Shown here: positions 17,207 to 27,294 of the stretch, one piece after another | How positions within the stretch are numbered: position 1 is the stretch's first letter | Layout of the letters: each line of letters opens with the position of its first letter | Origin: a bacterium | GTDB taxonomy: Bacteria > Planctomycetota > Planctomycetia > Planctomycetales > Planctomycetaceae | Assembly: GCA_016124895.1 (NCBI GenBank) | Contig: WGMU01000145.1 | Coordinates: 1 to 48,986, forward strand | Length of the DNA: 48,986 nt | Reading direction: 5' to 3' | Program-made: the position numbers and the translations under genes | Notes under the pieces: generated by a model | Seen by the model: the letters and a program-made list of their open reading frames with translations, nothing else | Database searches by the model: none | What the model was told of the DNA's origin: nothing

Positions 17207-20200
17207 CTACTCGCCGCCAGTCTCGTTCTTCCGTTCCTGTTCGGCTTTGGCTTTTGCCTGAGCAGCACGTCGGCGACGCAGTTTTTCTTTTTCTTCGGGC
17301 GTCAGTGGCCGTTTCGGTTTCTCGCCGGCCGTAGCCGCCTGTCCTGCACCTGTGGGAGCCTGAGCTGGAGCCGCAGACTTTGCAGGTGCTGCAGGAGCCG
17401 CCGCAGCGGGACGTTTCTTCTTTGGAGCGGGAGCTGGTGGCGGAGCAATGATCGGAGCGTCAATCTGAGTGACTGCCAGCGCCGACGACGGACGCCGCCC
17501 CTTCGACCCTTTCATCACCATGAACGCGCCGCCGCCGATACCCAGCAGAGCCACAACTCCGAACATCGCGTATGTCAGACCGGAACCAGATTCTTCGGCA
17601 GCCTTTTCGACATTTGCGCTGGGCGATTTCTTTTTCGGTTTCGTTGCCGCCTTAGTCTCGGCCACGACCTGTTCACGAGGTTTCGGTTCAAAAGACTTTG
17701 GACGTTCGAGTGCCACCGGCGTCAGCGTGCCTTCGCTTCGCTGAATGTCCTGAAAAAGCACGTCGAATCTGACCCACCAGTCGTCATCGAAATTCTGCGT
17801 GATGGCAGCGAAGGTGTTGATTGTGGACTTCGCTCGCTCGAACTGCGACTTTCTTTCCGGACCGGTCAGTGCTTTACCGTACTCGTGCTGGCAGGTCGCG
17901 AGGTTGTACTGCGATTCGTACAACCGGTCTTCCCAGCGAGTCGCCGCATCCGGACCGCCAGCTTCAATAGTTCGCTGGAGCTGCACCGCGGTCTGCCCCC
18001 AGCCCCAGACGCTGGACGCCTTATCGCCAATCATGGCCACCTGCAGCTTCTTGTACGTGTCGCCCTGGCCGCTGGTTCCCCAGTCCTGATAAACAGAGGC
18101 CGCCTCCATCTGAGCATCCAGAGTTCGCGGTTTCGCTTTGATGATGGCCTTAACCAGCTCTTCCGCCTGCTCGAAGTTGCCCTGATTGCGGCGGCAGTTG
18201 ACCAGCCGCAACCGGACGGAATCCAGTCGTGCGGCGTCGATGAACTTGTCGTCAGCAGACGCGCGATCGAGGATCGACTGATACGCTGCGGCAGCCCGGT
18301 CGAAATACTTTGCTGAGGCAGCGGGATCGTCCGAACTGCCCTGAGCCAGGCCGTAGTTCGTCTCACCAATCCACGTCAGCGAGTTGACCGTCTGGTCTTT
18401 GCGTTTAAAGAGGTCGTCGAGGAACGTCTCGAAGGACGATCGTACCTGATTGAACTGCTCAACCTTTCCAGCGGCTTTGAGCTGCGCCAGTTCCTGCTTC
18501 AGTTCGTCGCCGAGCTGCCTGTAGATCTCAGTCAGAGCTGCTCCGCCACCGCCACCGATTTTCTCCAGACGATTCATCGTCGCGCGGGCGTCGTCGAGGT
18601 GCTCGTTGCCGAGTCCGACATAACATCGCAACAGCAACTGGTAGGCCAGAGACGCGAACGAGATGCTCTTCACGCTGCCGGTATCTGTCGGCCGCTTCGA
18701 TTCATCGTCGACCTGAATCGCTCCAATGACCGCGTGCGGATCCTTCATCAACAGATTCACGCCTTCCTGATACTTCTGCTGCGAAACGAGAATCTGGACG
18801 AGCGACACTTTCGCAGCGATCAACTCGTCGGTGGCAGATGTCGCCGCGGGCGTTTCCTTTTCGCCGCGCTGAATTCCGGTTCTCAGGTGCTTCTCAGCGG
18901 CCACCATCCACTCGTCAAGCTGCTGCTGAGACGGTCGATCGGCCTCAGCTTTGTTGGCCGCCAGAACGTAGGCACTCCAGTACGCCTGCCCGGCCAGAGT
19001 CTGAGCTTCAGTGTAGCGTGCTGCAGTTTCGGGAATCTGGCTGAACCAGTTGGCGGCTTCCGGGAAGTCATCGAGCATTCGATAAACGCGGCCAAGCTGA
19101 TCACGGGCGTCCATGGCGCGGTCACTCTCCGGCCACTTCGCAATCAGGAACTCGGCCATTTCACGCATCTGAGCGACATCGATCTTCTGATCCGCCTTGC
19201 GCTTCAGGCGACCATTCTCGTTGAATGCCTGCACATAAGCAGCCATCGACATATAGGCGGAATCCTGTGCCTGCACGGGATTCTCGTCGCCGTAATGGCG
19301 AGCCACAAAGCCGGTCAGAATCGCGGCTTCATAACTCTGTCGCCCAAGATAGTACATGTAGCCGAGATAGTACCTGGCCCGGTTGACGTCACCGACCGCG
19401 GTGTCGGCATCGGCCAGTCGCAAGGCGATCTTCAGCAGACGAACGGCTTCGTCGATGTGGATCTGCAGATCCTGCTGAGCTTTCTTCCTGTCGTCTGCCG
19501 ACTTTGCATTCTCGAGCGCTTCCTGCAGCGGCTTCGTCTTCTTTGTCACGAGATCCTGCGCGAGACTGAAAGCCGTCTCGAAGTCTTCCGGGTCTGCCAG
19601 CGCGTCACCACCGCGCAGCTTGAGCATCAGGTCACGTTCCTTGAACGTCGCCAGATCCTTGTATTGCCCGGGAAAGCGTTTGATCGTGCGGATATTGGCC
19701 AGCGCACTGTTGATATACCGTCGTCGATCCGGCTCCGACGTTTCACGGTTATCAGCCAGGGCCTCGTACGCCAGAGCCTGCTCCCATTGAATGCCGATCC
19801 CGACGTTCGTGTACTTCTTGCTGCCTCTGGCGGCGGCGATCCACTCGCCTGCCTGGTCAATGACAAGCTGATAGTCCTTGCGTTTTTCATGGTTCAGGCA
19901 GATCAGTTTGAAATGCCGCACCTGATCCTGAAGCTGGATCATCGCCGCTGACTGGCCTGGGTGTTCGAGCAGTTCGTTGTAGATGCCGATCGCCCGCTGA
20001 ATATCGTTCTGCTCTTCGTAGCACTTCCCCTGCCAAAGCCGCGCGTACAGGCCGCCGAGCTGGCTGCGGTATTTCGAATGGATGTCTTCATACTGAGCTG
20101 CCGCGTCGCGCAGCTTCGCACCGTATTCGGTCGAGTCCTTGTCGTATGTCTGAGCTTCCTCGTAGGTGCAATTCGCGAGGTCGAGCTGTGCGAGGATGTA

Positions 20201-20788
20201 TTTGATCTCCGCCTGCCGCCGCTCTTCATACAACTGCTTGTCTTCGACCTGATCGATGAACTTCGGATAGCCTTCCCACTTCGCTTTGTGCTGATCGTGA
20301 GCAGTCTGATAGATCGCCCGCGCCTGCTTGACGAGGTCGCGTGCCCGCTGCTGAAACTCGGCACGATTCTCGTGGTTGCCGGGTGAGCGTGACTGCCAGA
20401 CCTCAACGCGCACCTGCCCGAGCAGAATGCCGGCCTTTTCGGTATTCGCCTCTCCGGCTCGCGGATGATTCGGCGACGCCTTCGTGAACTCATCGAGGTA
20501 GCCGAGCGCCTCCTCGAGCTGCCGTTTCTGGACTTCCGGATTCGTAATCGATGTGCTGCGAGCCATCGACAGAAGAGTCGCTGCCTTCTCGAACGGCACC
20601 AGCTCTTTGATTTCCGTCGGGCAATTCGGGTCGTCACGCAGCGTATCGAGATACTCGAGAGTCGTGTCGAGATAGCCACGCTGTCGCAGTCCTTCCATGA
20701 ACTCGACATAAGGCTCTTTGGCGTGAATCTCCGGAACGGCGAGCGCGGCGAGCGTCAGTACGACGACCACTGAGCGGAGAATCCTCAT
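17207..20788 (-). CDS. Giant TPR-repeat protein with C-terminal membrane anchor
   Basis: 1193-aa protein. Signal peptide at about residues 1-23 (ILRSVVVVLTLAALAVPEIHA). About a thousand residues of helical TPR-like repeats follow (ARAIYQTAHDQHKAKWEGYPK, LYARLWQGKCYEEQNDIQRAI, and others). A single transmembrane helix lies at about 1070-1092 (YAMFGVVALLGIGGGAFMV). The tail is cytoplasmic-type, rich in Ala/Pro/Lys and ends in a basic coiled segment. The topology is therefore a large periplasmic solenoid anchored at its C-terminus. AAGGA before the ATG at 20788 and the signal peptide fix the start; the open frame runs back to 21004 without coding character. It is the first gene of the operon leading to ExbB/ExbD. 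A role in force transmission or cargo binding is inferred. Confidence 0.85.
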   Translation of the reverse strand: MRILRSVVVVLTLAALAVPEIHAKEPYVEFMEGLRQRGYLDTTLEYLDTLRDDPNCPTEIKELVPFEKAATLLSMARSTSITNPEVQKRQLEEALGYLDEFTKASPNHPRAGEANTEKAGILLGQVRVEVWQSRSPGNHENRAEFQQRARDLVKQARAIYQTAHDQHKAKWEGYPKFIDQVEDKQLYEERRQAEIKYILAQLDLANCTYEEAQTYDKDSTEYGAKLRDAAAQYEDIHSKYRSQLGGLYARLWQGKCYEEQNDIQRAIGIYNELLEHPGQSAAMIQLQDQVRHFKLICLNHEKRKDYQLVIDQAGEWIAAARGSKKYTNVGIGIQWEQALAYEALADNRETSEPDRRRYINSALANIRTIKRFPGQYKDLATFKERDLMLKLRGGDALADPEDFETAFSLAQDLVTKKTKPLQEALENAKSADDRKKAQQDLQIHIDEAVRLLKIALRLADADTAVGDVNRARYYLGYMYYLGRQSYEAAILTGFVARHYGDENPVQAQDSAYMSMAAYVQAFNENGRLKRKADQKIDVAQMREMAEFLIAKWPESDRAMDARDQLGRVYRMLDDFPEAANWFSQIPETAARYTEAQTLAGQAYWSAYVLAANKAEADRPSQQQLDEWMVAAEKHLRTGIQRGEKETPAATSATDELIAAKVSLVQILVSQQKYQEGVNLLMKDPHAVIGAIQVDDESKRPTDTGSVKSISFASLAYQLLLRCYVGLGNEHLDDARATMNRLEKIGGGGGAALTEIYRQLGDELKQELAQLKAAGKVEQFNQVRSSFETFLDDLFKRKDQTVNSLTWIGETNYGLAQGSSDDPAASAKYFDRAAAAYQSILDRASADDKFIDAARLDSVRLRLVNCRRNQGNFEQAEELVKAIIKAKPRTLDAQMEAASVYQDWGTSGQGDTYKKLQVAMIGDKASSVWGWGQTAVQLQRTIEAGGPDAATRWEDRLYESQYNLATCQHEYGKALTGPERKSQFERAKSTINTFAAITQNFDDDWWVRFDVLFQDIQRSEGTLTPVALERPKSFEPKPREQVVAETKAATKPKKKSPSANVEKAAEESGSGLTYAMFGVVALLGIGGGAFMVMKGSKGRRPSSALAVTQIDAPIIAPPPAPAPKKKRPAAAAPAAPAKSAAPAQAPTGAGQAATAGEKPKRPLTPEEKEKLRRRRAAQAKAKAEQERKNETGGE

Positions 20789-21105
20789 CGATACCGATCC
20801 TTGCGGAAACAAACGGGCAAAAATGAGCGGGCCGGGATCATTGAGTCGGGCGAGGAAACCGCTCCGCTGGAGAGTGTCCCGAGACAGCCTGATGCTCAAC
20901 CTGCGTCCGTTTGAGCGGACGATTTCAGCAGCCGGTCTACGACAGAACTCGCGGCCAGCCGCAGCATGGCAAGTCAGCATAAAGATCGGTTCCAGCCTAC
21001 GCAACCACCGGCAAAACGCCGCTGTCGGGCAGTGAACTCACCTCAACTCAGGCCTGACAGTTCGTCTGAAACTGCTCAAAGTGCTGACGTTGATACGGGG
21101 ATCAC
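20789..21105. other. 317-nt gap upstream of the TPR/Exb operon
   Basis: Between the EpmB stop and the TPR start, both on the minus strand. It should hold the promoter of the TPR/Exb operon and the end of the EpmB transcript. I see no convincing terminator, promoter box or gene in it. Confidence 0.5.
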
Positions 21106-22113
21106 TCAGTCAATCACCGTCTTGTACGGCTCACCGGCGATCTCCTGAACGTAACGCGGAACCAGATAACCAGGCAGTCGTTTCCGCAGTTCGTGGATCA
21201 AGCGCCGGCCACGGGCAACCGGCACCTCGAAGTGAGCCGCTCCGGCCACGCGATCGAGCTGGTGCAGATAATAGGGTGTCACTCCGAGATCGATCAGCGA
21301 CTCGGACAGGTCCGCCAGGGCGTCCACGGAATCGTTGACGCCGCGCAACAGGACGGCCTGATTAAGCACGAGCAGCCCGGTTGCTCGCAGACGCTGCAGT
21401 GAGTCGGCACAATCGTCGACCAGCTCGGCCGCATGATTCGCGTGGACAACGACCGCTGGCGTCAGCCGCGTCTCTGCCAGAATTCGCAGCAATCCGCCGG
21501 TCACACGATCTGGCAGAACGATCGGCAGCCGCGTGTGAATTCTCAGCCGCCGCAGGTGCGGAATTGCCGAGAGCCGTTCGACCATCTCACTGAGCCGCTC
21601 GTCGGTCAGCATCAATGGATCGCCGCCGCTCAGCAGGACTTCCGTGATCGACGTGTCGGCTTCGAGTTCGCGAAATGCAGACTCCCAGGCGTCCAGTCGC
21701 CGCGGTTCGTCGCCGTACGGATAGTGACGCCGGAAGCAGTATCGGCAGTGGACCGCGCAGCTTCCGGCGGCAATCAGGAGTGCTCGACCAGCGTACTTCT
21801 GCAGTAGCCCCGGAGAACGGCGAAACTCCACATCCTCGACCGCGTCGAGTGAAAACCCCTGCACCGACCGACGTTCCTCGCCGATTGGCAGCACCTGTCG
21901 CAGTAAGGGATCTGCCGGATCGGCGCGCCGCATCCGACCGAGATAGCTCTCAGGTACAAGCAGCGGAAAATCAGTCGCAACCTCGCGTGAGGTTGCCAGA
22001 AAGCCGTCGGGCAGCAGTGACTGCGACACTTCGAGTCGACACAGCAGCTCAGCCGGGTCGCGGATCGCACGAGCCAGGGAACGCTTCCACTGGCGATCGT
22101 CCGCGGTTTGCAT
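21106..22113 (-). CDS. epmB: EF-P beta-lysylation protein EpmB (lysine 2,3-aminomutase-like radical SAM)
   Basis: 335-aa radical SAM enzyme converting (S)-alpha-lysine to (R)-beta-lysine for elongation factor P modification. The cluster motif CAVHCRYCFRRH has Cys119, Cys123 and Cys126. EVLLSGGDPLMLTD, LRRLRIHTRLPIVLP, GLLVLNQAVLLRGVND, GVTPYYLHQLD and the ending GYLVPRYVQEIAGEPYKT match E. coli EpmB closely. It lacks the long C-terminal extension of true KamA. The ATG at 22113 matches where E. coli EpmB begins; an in-frame ATG at 22260 would add 49 unconserved residues. It is divergent from the EF-P gene, its substrate. No EpmA (ligase) is in the window. Confidence 0.93.
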   Translation of the reverse strand: MQTADDRQWKRSLARAIRDPAELLCRLEVSQSLLPDGFLATSREVATDFPLLVPESYLGRMRRADPADPLLRQVLPIGEERRSVQGFSLDAVEDVEFRRSPGLLQKYAGRALLIAAGSCAVHCRYCFRRHYPYGDEPRRLDAWESAFRELEADTSITEVLLSGGDPLMLTDERLSEMVERLSAIPHLRRLRIHTRLPIVLPDRVTGGLLRILAETRLTPAVVVHANHAAELVDDCADSLQRLRATGLLVLNQAVLLRGVNDSVDALADLSESLIDLGVTPYYLHQLDRVAGAAHFEVPVARGRRLIHELRKRLPGYLVPRYVQEIAGEPYKTVID

Positions 22114-22435
22114 GTCTCGTCCGGCCTTCAGAACCTCGAAAGTCGACGCCGCAGTTTCGACCCGCGACTCGGTCCCAGGGTGAGACAGCGTCGCGGGTAA
22201 ACCTGTCGTGGCACGCTCAGATTCAGATTCCTCGAAAGCCGCCGTCGGCGAAATTCCCATTGGGAAAAACCAATCATAAATCCGCCGGAAATGCAGCCCA
22301 GCTTCGGCTTTCCGACTGTTCCGCCGTTTTGCTATCGTCCCGCCCCTTCGCGAGCGTTAACCACGCCGAAGATCCAGAAATCCGCCCTGCAGCCCGCGGG
22401 GAAGCATAAACCGTCTTCACAAAGCGAGTCATCTC

Positions 22436-23002
22436 ATGCCGAGTATCAACGCCCAGGAATTCAAAAAGGGAATGAAAGTCATCGTCGAGGGCGACCCCTA
22501 CGACATGCTGGAAGTCCATTTCGTTAAGCCAGGCAAGGGACAGGCGCTCTACAAGCTGCGGCTCCGTAATCTCCTGAAGGGAACGATCATCAATCCCACA
22601 CTGCGCAGCGGCGACAGCCTCGAACAGGCCGACGTTCGCAAAACCACCGGTCAGTTCCTGTACCGCGACGGAACCGGCTTCGTTTTCATGGATAACGACA
22701 CGTACGAGCAGTACACGATCGACGCCGACCGGATGGGCGACAAAGCCAACTTCCTGCTGGATGGAGCGATCTGCGACCTGCTGTTCTTTAACGACCAGCT
22801 CATCGACGTTGATCCGCCGCCGCATGTCGTTGTCGAAGTGACCTATACCGAACCCGCCGCGAAGGGTAACACCGCAACGAACGTCACCAAACCGGCGACC
22901 GTGCAGACGGGAGCCGAAGTCTTCGTTCCGGCGTTTATCGAACAGGGCGAAATGATTAGAGTCGACGCCCGCACGGGCGAGTACATTGAGCGGGCTCGGT
23001 AA
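22436..23002 (+). CDS. efp: Translation elongation factor P
   Basis: 188-aa protein, standard length. Domain I contains the loop VKPGKGQA with Lys34, exactly the residue that is beta-lysylated in E. coli EF-P. Domains II and III follow, with FMDNDTYEQYTID and the C-terminal GEMIRVDARTGEYIERA. It binds between the P and E sites of ribosomes stalled at polyproline and promotes peptide bond formation. It is divergent from EpmB. The ATG at 22436 gives the family N-terminus (INAQEFKKGMKV). Confidence 0.97.
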   Translation: MPSINAQEFKKGMKVIVEGDPYDMLEVHFVKPGKGQALYKLRLRNLLKGTIINPTLRSGDSLEQADVRKTTGQFLYRDGTGFVFMDNDTYEQYTIDADRMGDKANFLLDGAICDLLFFNDQLIDVDPPPHVVVEVTYTEPAAKGNTATNVTKPATVQTGAEVFVPAFIEQGEMIRVDARTGEYIERAR

Positions 23003-23124
23003 ACCGGCCGGAAAGCCGCTCAGAATTCTCTGCCAGCTTTTTGACAGGATGTCACGCGGGGCGAGTCACACCGCCCCGCGTATCGTCTCGCAACTCCACC
23101 GTCAGGACTTCCGGGGAGCCAACC

Positions 23125-23322
23125 ATGACGATCTGGCACGTCTTACTGTATGTTGGGGCCGCGTTACTCGCATTGAGGTCGTTCATTCAGCTCGTCACGA
23201 ATTACCGGGCCGAATACGAACAGACCGCCGTCGCTGCAGAACTTCAGCGAATGCAGGAAGAGTTTAACGCGGATGTTGAAAAATCGGCTGACCAGCCGGA
23301 AGCAGCCTCTCCCGTATCCTGA
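23125..23322 (+). CDS. Small single-pass membrane protein
   Basis: 65-aa protein with one N-terminal helix (WHVLLYVGAALLALRSFI, about residues 4-21). A charged, probably coiled-coil segment follows (EYEQTAVAAELQRMQEEFN), then a short acidic tail. GGGGAG at 23113-23118 stands 6 nt before the ATG at 23125, which makes this a credible gene despite its size. It lies between EF-P and MiaB on the same strand. I do not recognise the family. Confidence 0.72.
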   Translation: MTIWHVLLYVGAALLALRSFIQLVTNYRAEYEQTAVAAELQRMQEEFNADVEKSADQPEAASPVS

Positions 23323-23372
23323 CTCCGCCGAGAGTAGCCTCGGCCCTCAACTCTTGCTCCTCGACTCTTCCG

Positions 23373-24872
23373 ATGTCCCACAACGGCAAGCTCTACATCG
23401 AAACTGTCGGATGCCAGATGAACATGCTCGATAGCGAGCTGGTCGTCGGGGCGCTGCGGCAGAAGAACTACGAGCTGACCAGCGACATCAAGGCCGCTGA
23501 CACGATTCTGTTCAACACCTGCAGCGTCCGTGAACATGCCGAGCACAAAATCTACAGCCAGCTCGGTCGCCTGAAGTTTGCCAAACGCCAGCGCCCGAAT
23601 CTGGTCATCGGAGTTATGGGCTGTATGGCTCAAAAGGACCAGGAGCTGATCTTCGACCGGGCGCCGCATGTCGATCTGGTTGCCGGCACTGGACAGCTCG
23701 CCGAAATCCCGCGACTGATTGACGAGTCGCGAGCAACTCGCGAACGGCGGACAGCATTGAGCCTCGGTCGGCGCGACGGCTCACGCGATGAAGTCGCTGG
23801 CAGCTTCGAGAGCTACGACCCGCTGCGCGATCCCGAAATGCGACCGAGTCCGTATCAGGCGTTCGTTCGAATCATGATTGGCTGCGACAAGTTCTGCACC
23901 TACTGCGTCGTTCCTGCGACCCGCGGGCCAGAACAGAGTCGCCCGCCCAGCCAGATTCTCTCTGAGGTCCGCACGCTCGCCGGACAGGGAGTCAAAGAAG
24001 TCATTCTGCTCGGCCAGACAGTCAACAGCTACAGGCACACCGAGAACGGTCAGCTTTTCCGTCTCTCCGATCTGCTGTCACTGATTCACGACACTCCGGG
24101 CATCGAGCGCATCAAGTTCGTCACGAACTACCCGAAGGACATGACGACCGACCTGCTGGAAGCCGTGCGTGACCTGCCCAAGGTCTGCCGCTACCTGCAC
24201 GTCCCGGCTCAGCACGGCTGCGACGAACAACTCAAGCGCATGAAGCGCGGCTACACGATTGCCGACTACCGCGAGATGATGGCCCGCATCCGTGAGATCG
24301 TACCTGGCTGTGCGGTCTCCAGCGACTTCATCGTCGGCTTCTGCGGCGAGACCGAAGAGGCCTTTCAGAAGAGCATGGACCTGATCCGCGAGTGCCGCTT
24401 CAAGAACAGCTTCATCTTCAAATACAGCGCCCGCCCTGGCACCAAAGCCGATGACCTGTGGAGCGACGATGTTCCTGAAGACGTCAAGAAGTGGCGCAAT
24501 AACGAAATGCTCGCGCTGCAGAACTCCATCAGCGAAGAAGACAACGCCGACTTCATCGGCTCAACCGTGACGGTTCTCTGCGAAGGTCCAAGCAAGGCCG
24601 CGCTGAAAAAGTACGGACAGCCTGTCGAGAACCGATCAGATTCCTCAAATGCTTTCACCGCCGGGAATCCCGCAGGCACAGAGACACACAAGCTTCAGCT
24701 TATGGGACGCACGGACTGCGATCGCATCGTCGTCTTCGATGGCAATCCTCGACTTTCCGGTTCACTGGTTGAAGTCGATATTCACGACTGCACACCAACG
24801 ACACTTCTCGGCAGCATCGTCACGCACGCTTTAACTCACGGAATGGAATTCACACTTCCAGTCGTCTTTTAG
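23373..24872 (+). CDS. miaB: tRNA-2-methylthio-N6-dimethylallyladenosine synthase MiaB
   Basis: 499-aa methylthiotransferase that adds a methylthio group to i6A37 of tRNAs. The N-terminal domain has the three cluster cysteines Cys14 (ETVGCQMN), Cys50 (FNTCSVRE) and Cys84 (VMGCMAQ). The radical SAM motif GCDKFCTYC has Cys171, Cys175 and Cys178. RYLHVPAQHGCDEQLKRMKRGY is the MiaB-type signature. The C-terminal TRAM domain starts at about 410 but is interrupted after EGPSKAALKKYG by about 30 extra, low-complexity residues before LMGRTDCDRIVVFDG. This makes the protein longer than usual (about 440-475). Confidence 0.95.
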   Translation: MSHNGKLYIETVGCQMNMLDSELVVGALRQKNYELTSDIKAADTILFNTCSVREHAEHKIYSQLGRLKFAKRQRPNLVIGVMGCMAQKDQELIFDRAPHVDLVAGTGQLAEIPRLIDESRATRERRTALSLGRRDGSRDEVAGSFESYDPLRDPEMRPSPYQAFVRIMIGCDKFCTYCVVPATRGPEQSRPPSQILSEVRTLAGQGVKEVILLGQTVNSYRHTENGQLFRLSDLLSLIHDTPGIERIKFVTNYPKDMTTDLLEAVRDLPKVCRYLHVPAQHGCDEQLKRMKRGYTIADYREMMARIREIVPGCAVSSDFIVGFCGETEEAFQKSMDLIRECRFKNSFIFKYSARPGTKADDLWSDDVPEDVKKWRNNEMLALQNSISEEDNADFIGSTVTVLCEGPSKAALKKYGQPVENRSDSSNAFTAGNPAGTETHKLQLMGRTDCDRIVVFDGNPRLSGSLVEVDIHDCTPTTLLGSIVTHALTHGMEFTLPVVF

Positions 24873-25390
24873 GCGATGATGAACGCTTAAGGAATTCTTT
24901 AAGACATCGGCAGACGGAATCGGACGCAATCGTGCCAGTCAGCAGAAAGGCTAACAGTTCCCATCCGTGCGAAAGTCAATCGTCTGCTGGACGATCGATT
25001 GACAATGACTAAGCTAGGGGCTGCGATTACCTGCTGAACACTGAATGTTGCGCCATCCGGATTGCTTCCCGCCCCGGTTCCAGGTCGTTGTTGCCAGGAC
25101 CACCAGACGCGTAGAGCGGATTCCGTCGGCCACAGACGAGCTTCATTGACCCACCGCACGTCCATTAGAGATTCACCGCGCTTTGCGCGACATGACCAGC
25201 ATCCCGTCAGATGCAATCGATTTCTTTCGACTTTTCAGACAACTGGAAAATACGCCAATGCCGCGGCAAATCTCCTGTTGACGACACTGAAATTGATCCA
25301 CAGTAAAGCCAGCGTTACTCACCTGCCGATAGGCCGCTTCGTAATCATGTTCCCTGATACTTGTCTCATCGTTTGAAGGAGACCCATGTC
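24873..25390. other. Intergenic region before the prepilin gene
   Basis: About 520 nt with no supported gene. It holds a weak AT-rich hairpin just after MiaB (24886-24903) and an imperfect hairpin at about 24975-25002 (TCAATCGTC against GACGATCGATTGA). The AAGGAGA Shine-Dalgarno of the prepilin gene is at 25376-25382. A promoter for the prepilin must lie here but no box is convincing. Confidence 0.5.
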
Positions 25391-26416
<1,026 letters not shown>

Positions 26417-26444
26417 AGCAACCGTTTTGTTTCAAGCCGTTTCC

Positions 26445-26483
26445 GCAGCCCGCAAGGCCGATGCCCTGCGGGCTGCATGTTTT
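26445..26483 (+). terminator. Probable terminator or attenuator after the DUF1559 gene
   Basis: GCAGCCCGCA (26445-26454) pairs perfectly with TGCGGGCTGC (26467-26476) around a 12-nt loop and is followed by ATGTTTT. It lies between the prepilin and lipoprotein genes. Confidence 0.6.
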
Positions 26484-26613
26484 GCATCCAGGCGATGCCT
26501 GGCGACAATTTCACCACAGAATCCTTAAGTTGATTCGTGCCGGGCAGATTTCTGCATTGTTTGACCAGGCAGGAACATCTTCGTTTCGCCACTGAACTTT
26601 AAAGGCAGATCCC

Positions 26614-26928
26614 ATGAAACAGGTATTCGGTTTGATCGCGCTGCTGTGCAGCCTGTGCCTCGCAACGGGATGTGGATCGACCGTCGACGATCATCCGGTT
26701 GAAGTAACCCCGGTAACTCCTCCGGCGAAAGTCATGCTCGAACAGGTCGCCGAAGCTGGTGTCCTGGGCAGCGACGCAATGAGTATTCGTGAGGCTCTCG
26801 AACAGATGAAGGCATCGGGAGACGCTGCCAAAGCGGACGAACTGCTGTCAGACCTCGACGAACTCGAAAAGACCAGCGGTGAAGCGCAAATCAAGCAGAA
26901 AGCAAAAGCAATGGCCGCGAAGCTCTAA
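26614..26928 (+). CDS. Small lipoprotein accompanying the DUF1559 gene
   Basis: 104-aa protein with a lipoprotein signal peptide ending in LATGC (Cys20). A short Thr/Pro/Val-rich linker follows, then a charged helical region (MSIREALEQMKASGDAAKADELLSDL) ending in Lys/Ala. Small lipoproteins of this design regularly follow DUF1559 genes in planctomycetes. The role is unknown, possibly as an envelope partner. A strong terminator follows 29 nt after the stop. Confidence 0.82.
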   Translation: MKQVFGLIALLCSLCLATGCGSTVDDHPVEVTPVTPPAKVMLEQVAEAGVLGSDAMSIREALEQMKASGDAAKADELLSDLDELEKTSGEAQIKQKAKAMAAKL

Positions 26929-26957
26929 TCAGCAAATCGAGCAACCGACAAAGAGTC

Positions 26958-27001
26958 GAGACTCACGAATGGGCTGCCGCCTGACTTCGTGAGTCTCTTT
27001 T
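26958..27001 (+). terminator. Intrinsic terminator after the lipoprotein gene
   Basis: GAGACTCACGAA (26958-26969) pairs perfectly with TTCGTGAGTCTC (26986-26997) and is followed directly by TTTT. A classic rho-independent structure. Confidence 0.88.
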
Positions 27002-27008
27002 CCTGCGC

Positions 27009-27144
27009 TTAGCTGGACAGCGCCACTTTCGGTTGCCGTACAAGCACGAAGCGCCAGCGAGTGAATCCCTTATGTCAAACTCACTCGCTGGCGCTTCGTG
27101 CTTGTATCCTCGCAGATTCCGCCAAAGTGGGGCTGTCCAGTTAG
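27009..27144. mobile_element. MITE-like palindromic element, copy 1
   Basis: The core 27013-27140 is 128 nt. Outer terminal inverted repeats: CTGGACAGCGCCACTTT (27013-27029) against AAAGTGGGGCTGTCCAG (27124-27140), one mismatch. Inside it is a second, perfect 26-bp inverted repeat: 27039-27064 against 27081-27106. The direct repeat TTAG flanks both ends (27009-27012 and 27141-27144), like a target-site duplication. It has no coding capacity. A related element with the same core length is at 40241-40368. Confidence 0.75.
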
Positions 27145-27294
27145 AAGCCCGCTGTTCCGCACTCAGGAACGCGTCTGGAGTTACGACCGATGACGCACCG
27201 CAGCATCGAGTTGCTTCGACGGCACCCTCCTGTCGTGAATAAGTCCGCGTTAAACGAGGTTTTCGAAGCATAGCCGCGCTCACCTGAAAACGTT

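Noticed and set aside
18599-19951. A 450-codon open frame on the plus strand opposite the giant TPR gene
   Set aside because: It is a mirror of the TPR gene's codon bias, with no recognisable domain or ribosome binding site. The minus-strand protein has a signal peptide, repeats and a membrane anchor.
23327-23344. Small GCCGAG/CTCGGC hairpin before MiaB
   Set aside because: Only 6 bp and no T-run. Too weak to call a terminator.
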